Part shown: positions 62,813 through 64,000 of the stretch, one piece after another
Position numbering within the stretch: position 1 is the stretch's first letter
How the letters are laid out: each line of letters starts with the position of its first letter
NCBI GenBank assembly: GCA_963731125.1
Contig: CAVSVP010000025.1
Span: 30,452 to 94,451, forward strand
Length of the DNA stretch: 64,000 bases
Direction of reading: 5' to 3'
Source: CAVSVP01 sp963731125
GTDB lineage: Bacteria > Pseudomonadota > Gammaproteobacteria > Competibacterales > Competibacteraceae
Made by a program: the position numbers and the translations under genes
Notes under the pieces: generated by a model
What the model was told of the DNA's origin: nothing
Databases searched by the model: none
Seen by the model: only the letters and a program-made list of their open reading frames with translations

Positions 62813-63577
62813 TTATGTGCAATAAAGAATGAAGCATCCTTTAGATAAATCAGTTGCTCCAAATCCAAACGGGTTTGATGTTGATCCTTTTGGGTACAGT
62901 GCTTTGGCGTGGCACAAGTGGGGAATAGCCCAAACAATGGCGGGTTTTGAAGTTGATATTACAAAACCACCAGTAGCTGAAGATCTGAAGTCACCTATAC
63001 TCTGGATGACCCAAGCTCATGCGCTATCGGAAGCAGCGGTTAACGTCCTTCGTAGCGAGCCAAATCTTGAAAATCTCACAATTTATACAAAAGGCGTATG
63101 CCACTGTCAGTATCACGCCGTGGCATTAATGCTCGTAGGTTTAAGCCTTGAAATTTCGCTCAAAGCGATGTTGATCGTAAAGGAAGGAATTAAAGAATTC
63201 ACATCAAAAGAGAAAACGCGCCGTCATCACCGACTTCATAAGCTTAGTGAATTTATACCTGATCTAAACAAGAAGGATAAAGCAATCCTTGAGTGTTTAA
63301 CTCATTTTATTTACTGGGCTGGCAAATACCCCGATCCAGGTTCAGGGCGCAAAGGGGATGCTGTATCTGTGTTTGAAATTAGCGAGAAACATGAAATATC
63401 TGCGAAGCAATTGTTTGAGTTGGCATCTCGGGTCATGGCCTATACAGAAATCGTTGTAAATGAAAATACTTAAGATACAGTGCAGCACATAACAAATAGC
63501 TCCAGCGGACAGGCAAAAGCGACACTTGTTTTGCTTTCGCAAAAACGTGCCACTTTAGCCTGCCGCTGAGCAAGGCG
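62813..63577 (+). mobile_element. integron cassette with a HEPN-like gene
   Basis: Begins at G|TTATGT; inverse core ACATAAC at 63487-63493 is its exact reverse complement; ends at GTTATGC (63577-63583). It contains one gene that nearly fills it. Confidence 0.75.
62829..63473 (+). CDS. cassette-encoded HEPN-like helical protein, 214 aa
   Basis: A helix-rich protein. The segment VALMLVGLSLEISLKAMLIV, then HHRLHKLSEFIPDL and HFIYWAGKYPDPG, matches the pattern of HEPN-type domains (long helices, LE.SLKA block, H.L..L, and A-G-(R/K)-Y-P). The ribonuclease-type RxxxxH motif is not clearly present, so it may be a non-catalytic or binding member. No close family name is given. The start lies 10 bases after the cassette core. 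Confidence 0.65.
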   Translation: MKHPLDKSVAPNPNGFDVDPFGYSALAWHKWGIAQTMAGFEVDITKPPVAEDLKSPILWMTQAHALSEAAVNVLRSEPNLENLTIYTKGVCHCQYHAVALMLVGLSLEISLKAMLIVKEGIKEFTSKEKTRRHHRLHKLSEFIPDLNKKDKAILECLTHFIYWAGKYPDPGSGRKGDAVSVFEISEKHEISAKQLFELASRVMAYTEIVVNENT

Positions 63578-63583
63578 TTATGC
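63487..63583 (+). other. attC site of the HEPN-like cassette
   Basis: Arms GCTC-C-AGCGG-A-CAGGC (63499-63514) and GCCTGCCGCTGAGC (63558-63571) pair with two extrahelical bases; an inner stem around TTTTGC/GCAAAA extends the hairpin. The site is 97 bases from ACATAAC to GTTATGC. Confidence 0.8.
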
Positions 63584-63648
63584 GTTACTGGGTTGCCCGG
63601 GCCGTGACGCATAGACAACCTAACCTCGGGCGTGGATGGAGATATACG

Positions 63649-63960
63649 ATGACAAAGACGATTTGTACAATTCTCGGTGTTTGTTGCGCATTGCTCATAA
63701 ATGTCGCTGTCGCCGCGGGCAGCGATAGTGATGAAAAACCGAGCATGAGCCTGCAAGAAGTGGGGGCACAATATGATTCTCTGAATGAGAAGCTTGATAG
63801 ACTTATAGAGGCATCGCTACTGAAAACGTGCAAGAACTCCTGTACAAAGGGGGAAGAAAGCACTGCATGCTCTGAAACCAACTGCAAGGACTGCAATGGA
63901 TCAAAAGAATGCAAAATCACGTCCAGCGGCACAACATGTACGACTGGCTGCCAGAGGTAA
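63649..63960 (+). CDS. small secreted Cys-rich protein in the last visible cassette
   Basis: 103 aa. It has a clear signal peptide (MTKTICTILGVCCALLINVA, cleavage probably after VAVAAG), a short amphipathic helix (SLNEKLDRLIEASLLKTC), and a C-terminal half with eight or more Cys in CxxxC and CxxC patterns (CKNSC, CKDCNGSKEC). It has a GGAGA ribosome-binding site and starts about 65 bases into the cassette. Probably periplasmic and disulfide-rich, or metal-binding. Not recognised. Its attC lies past the window edge. Confidence 0.7.
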   Translation: MTKTICTILGVCCALLINVAVAAGSDSDEKPSMSLQEVGAQYDSLNEKLDRLIEASLLKTCKNSCTKGEESTACSETNCKDCNGSKECKITSSGTTCTTGCQR

Positions 63961-64000
63961 AGAAGTAACGCATTCTGGAGTGTCAACAGACACTACCACT

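Larger units (their letters stand above)
51376..64000. mobile_element. integron: intI, attI region and cassette array (right end open)
   Basis: Standard integron layout: intI transcribed leftward, attI to its 5' side, and cassettes transcribed rightward. Order: geneless cassette A (53662-53846), type I R-M cassette (53847-62627), geneless cassette B (62628-62812), HEPN-like cassette (62813-63577), Cys-rich secreted-protein cassette (63578 onward, attC beyond the window). Junction cores at 53661, 53846, 62627, 62812 and 63577 read GTTAAGC, GTTATAC, GTTAAGC, GTTATGT and GTTATGC. An IS5-like element has split intI from attI. Confidence 0.8.

Overview
The window reads as a chromosomal segment of a gammaproteobacterium, probably of the Chromatiales/Nitrosococcus type. 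The inference rests on the core gene set (proteobacterial-type GshA, hemCDXY, LpxK/KdsB/heptose LPS genes, RNase E with a long acidic tail) beside a glycogen/PFOR/PEP-synthase block and a full hyp hydrogenase-maturation operon. No rRNA gene, intact tRNA gene or CRISPR array was found.

Layout. (1) 1-14 kb holds housekeeping and envelope genes: AEC transporter, D,D-carboxypeptidase with a SPOR domain, gshA, the exbB-exbD-lpxK-Trm112-kdsB run, a low-molecular-weight tyrosine phosphatase, rne, rluC and a PfkB-family sugar kinase. (2) 14-26.8 kb, all on the minus strand, encodes ppsA, a GltD-like ferredoxin/NAD(P)H oxidoreductase, nifJ, a DHODH-like protein, 6-phosphofructokinase and alpha-glucan phosphorylase. 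Together these break glycogen down to pyruvate and acetyl-CoA, yield reduced ferredoxin, and allow return to PEP. (3) 27.2-34.8 kb is hypC-hypA-hypB-hypD-antiporter-hypF-hypE, preceded by a perfect FNR/ANR-type palindrome, which suggests oxygen control. (4) 34.9-43.5 kb is an LPS inner-core locus: waaF, waaC, waaG, waaP, two further WaaP-like kinases, a GT39-type glycosyltransferase and hldD. (5) 43.5-49.9 kb has argH and hemC-hemD-hemX-hemY.

(6) From about 50 kb to the window end the DNA is accessory and is best read as an integron. An intact integron-type integrase (minus strand, 51376-52377) faces an attI-like region and an array of cassettes running right. The cassette junctions show GTTRRRY-like cores, and for three of the four cassettes whose end lies in the window the inverse core is the exact reverse complement of the core that begins the same cassette. 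The array contains a 185-bp gene-less cassette made of palindromes, a cassette carrying a whole type I restriction-modification system (hsdM, hsdS, an accessory PD-(D/E)XK-like gene, hsdR), an identical second copy of the gene-less cassette, a HEPN-like cassette gene, and a secreted Cys-rich cassette gene whose attC lies beyond the window. A further cassette with its own attC lies outside the platform, next to the 3' end of intI and joined to a hydantoinase-B fragment. Two insertion sequences with exact target duplications have hit the region: an IS5-like element just upstream of intI, and an IS4-family element that splits hsdS. The accessory gene between hsdS and hsdR is frameshifted at a C7 tract. 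The most unusual content of the window is this integron: a multi-kilobase R-M operon as one cassette, bracketed by identical palindromic cassettes.
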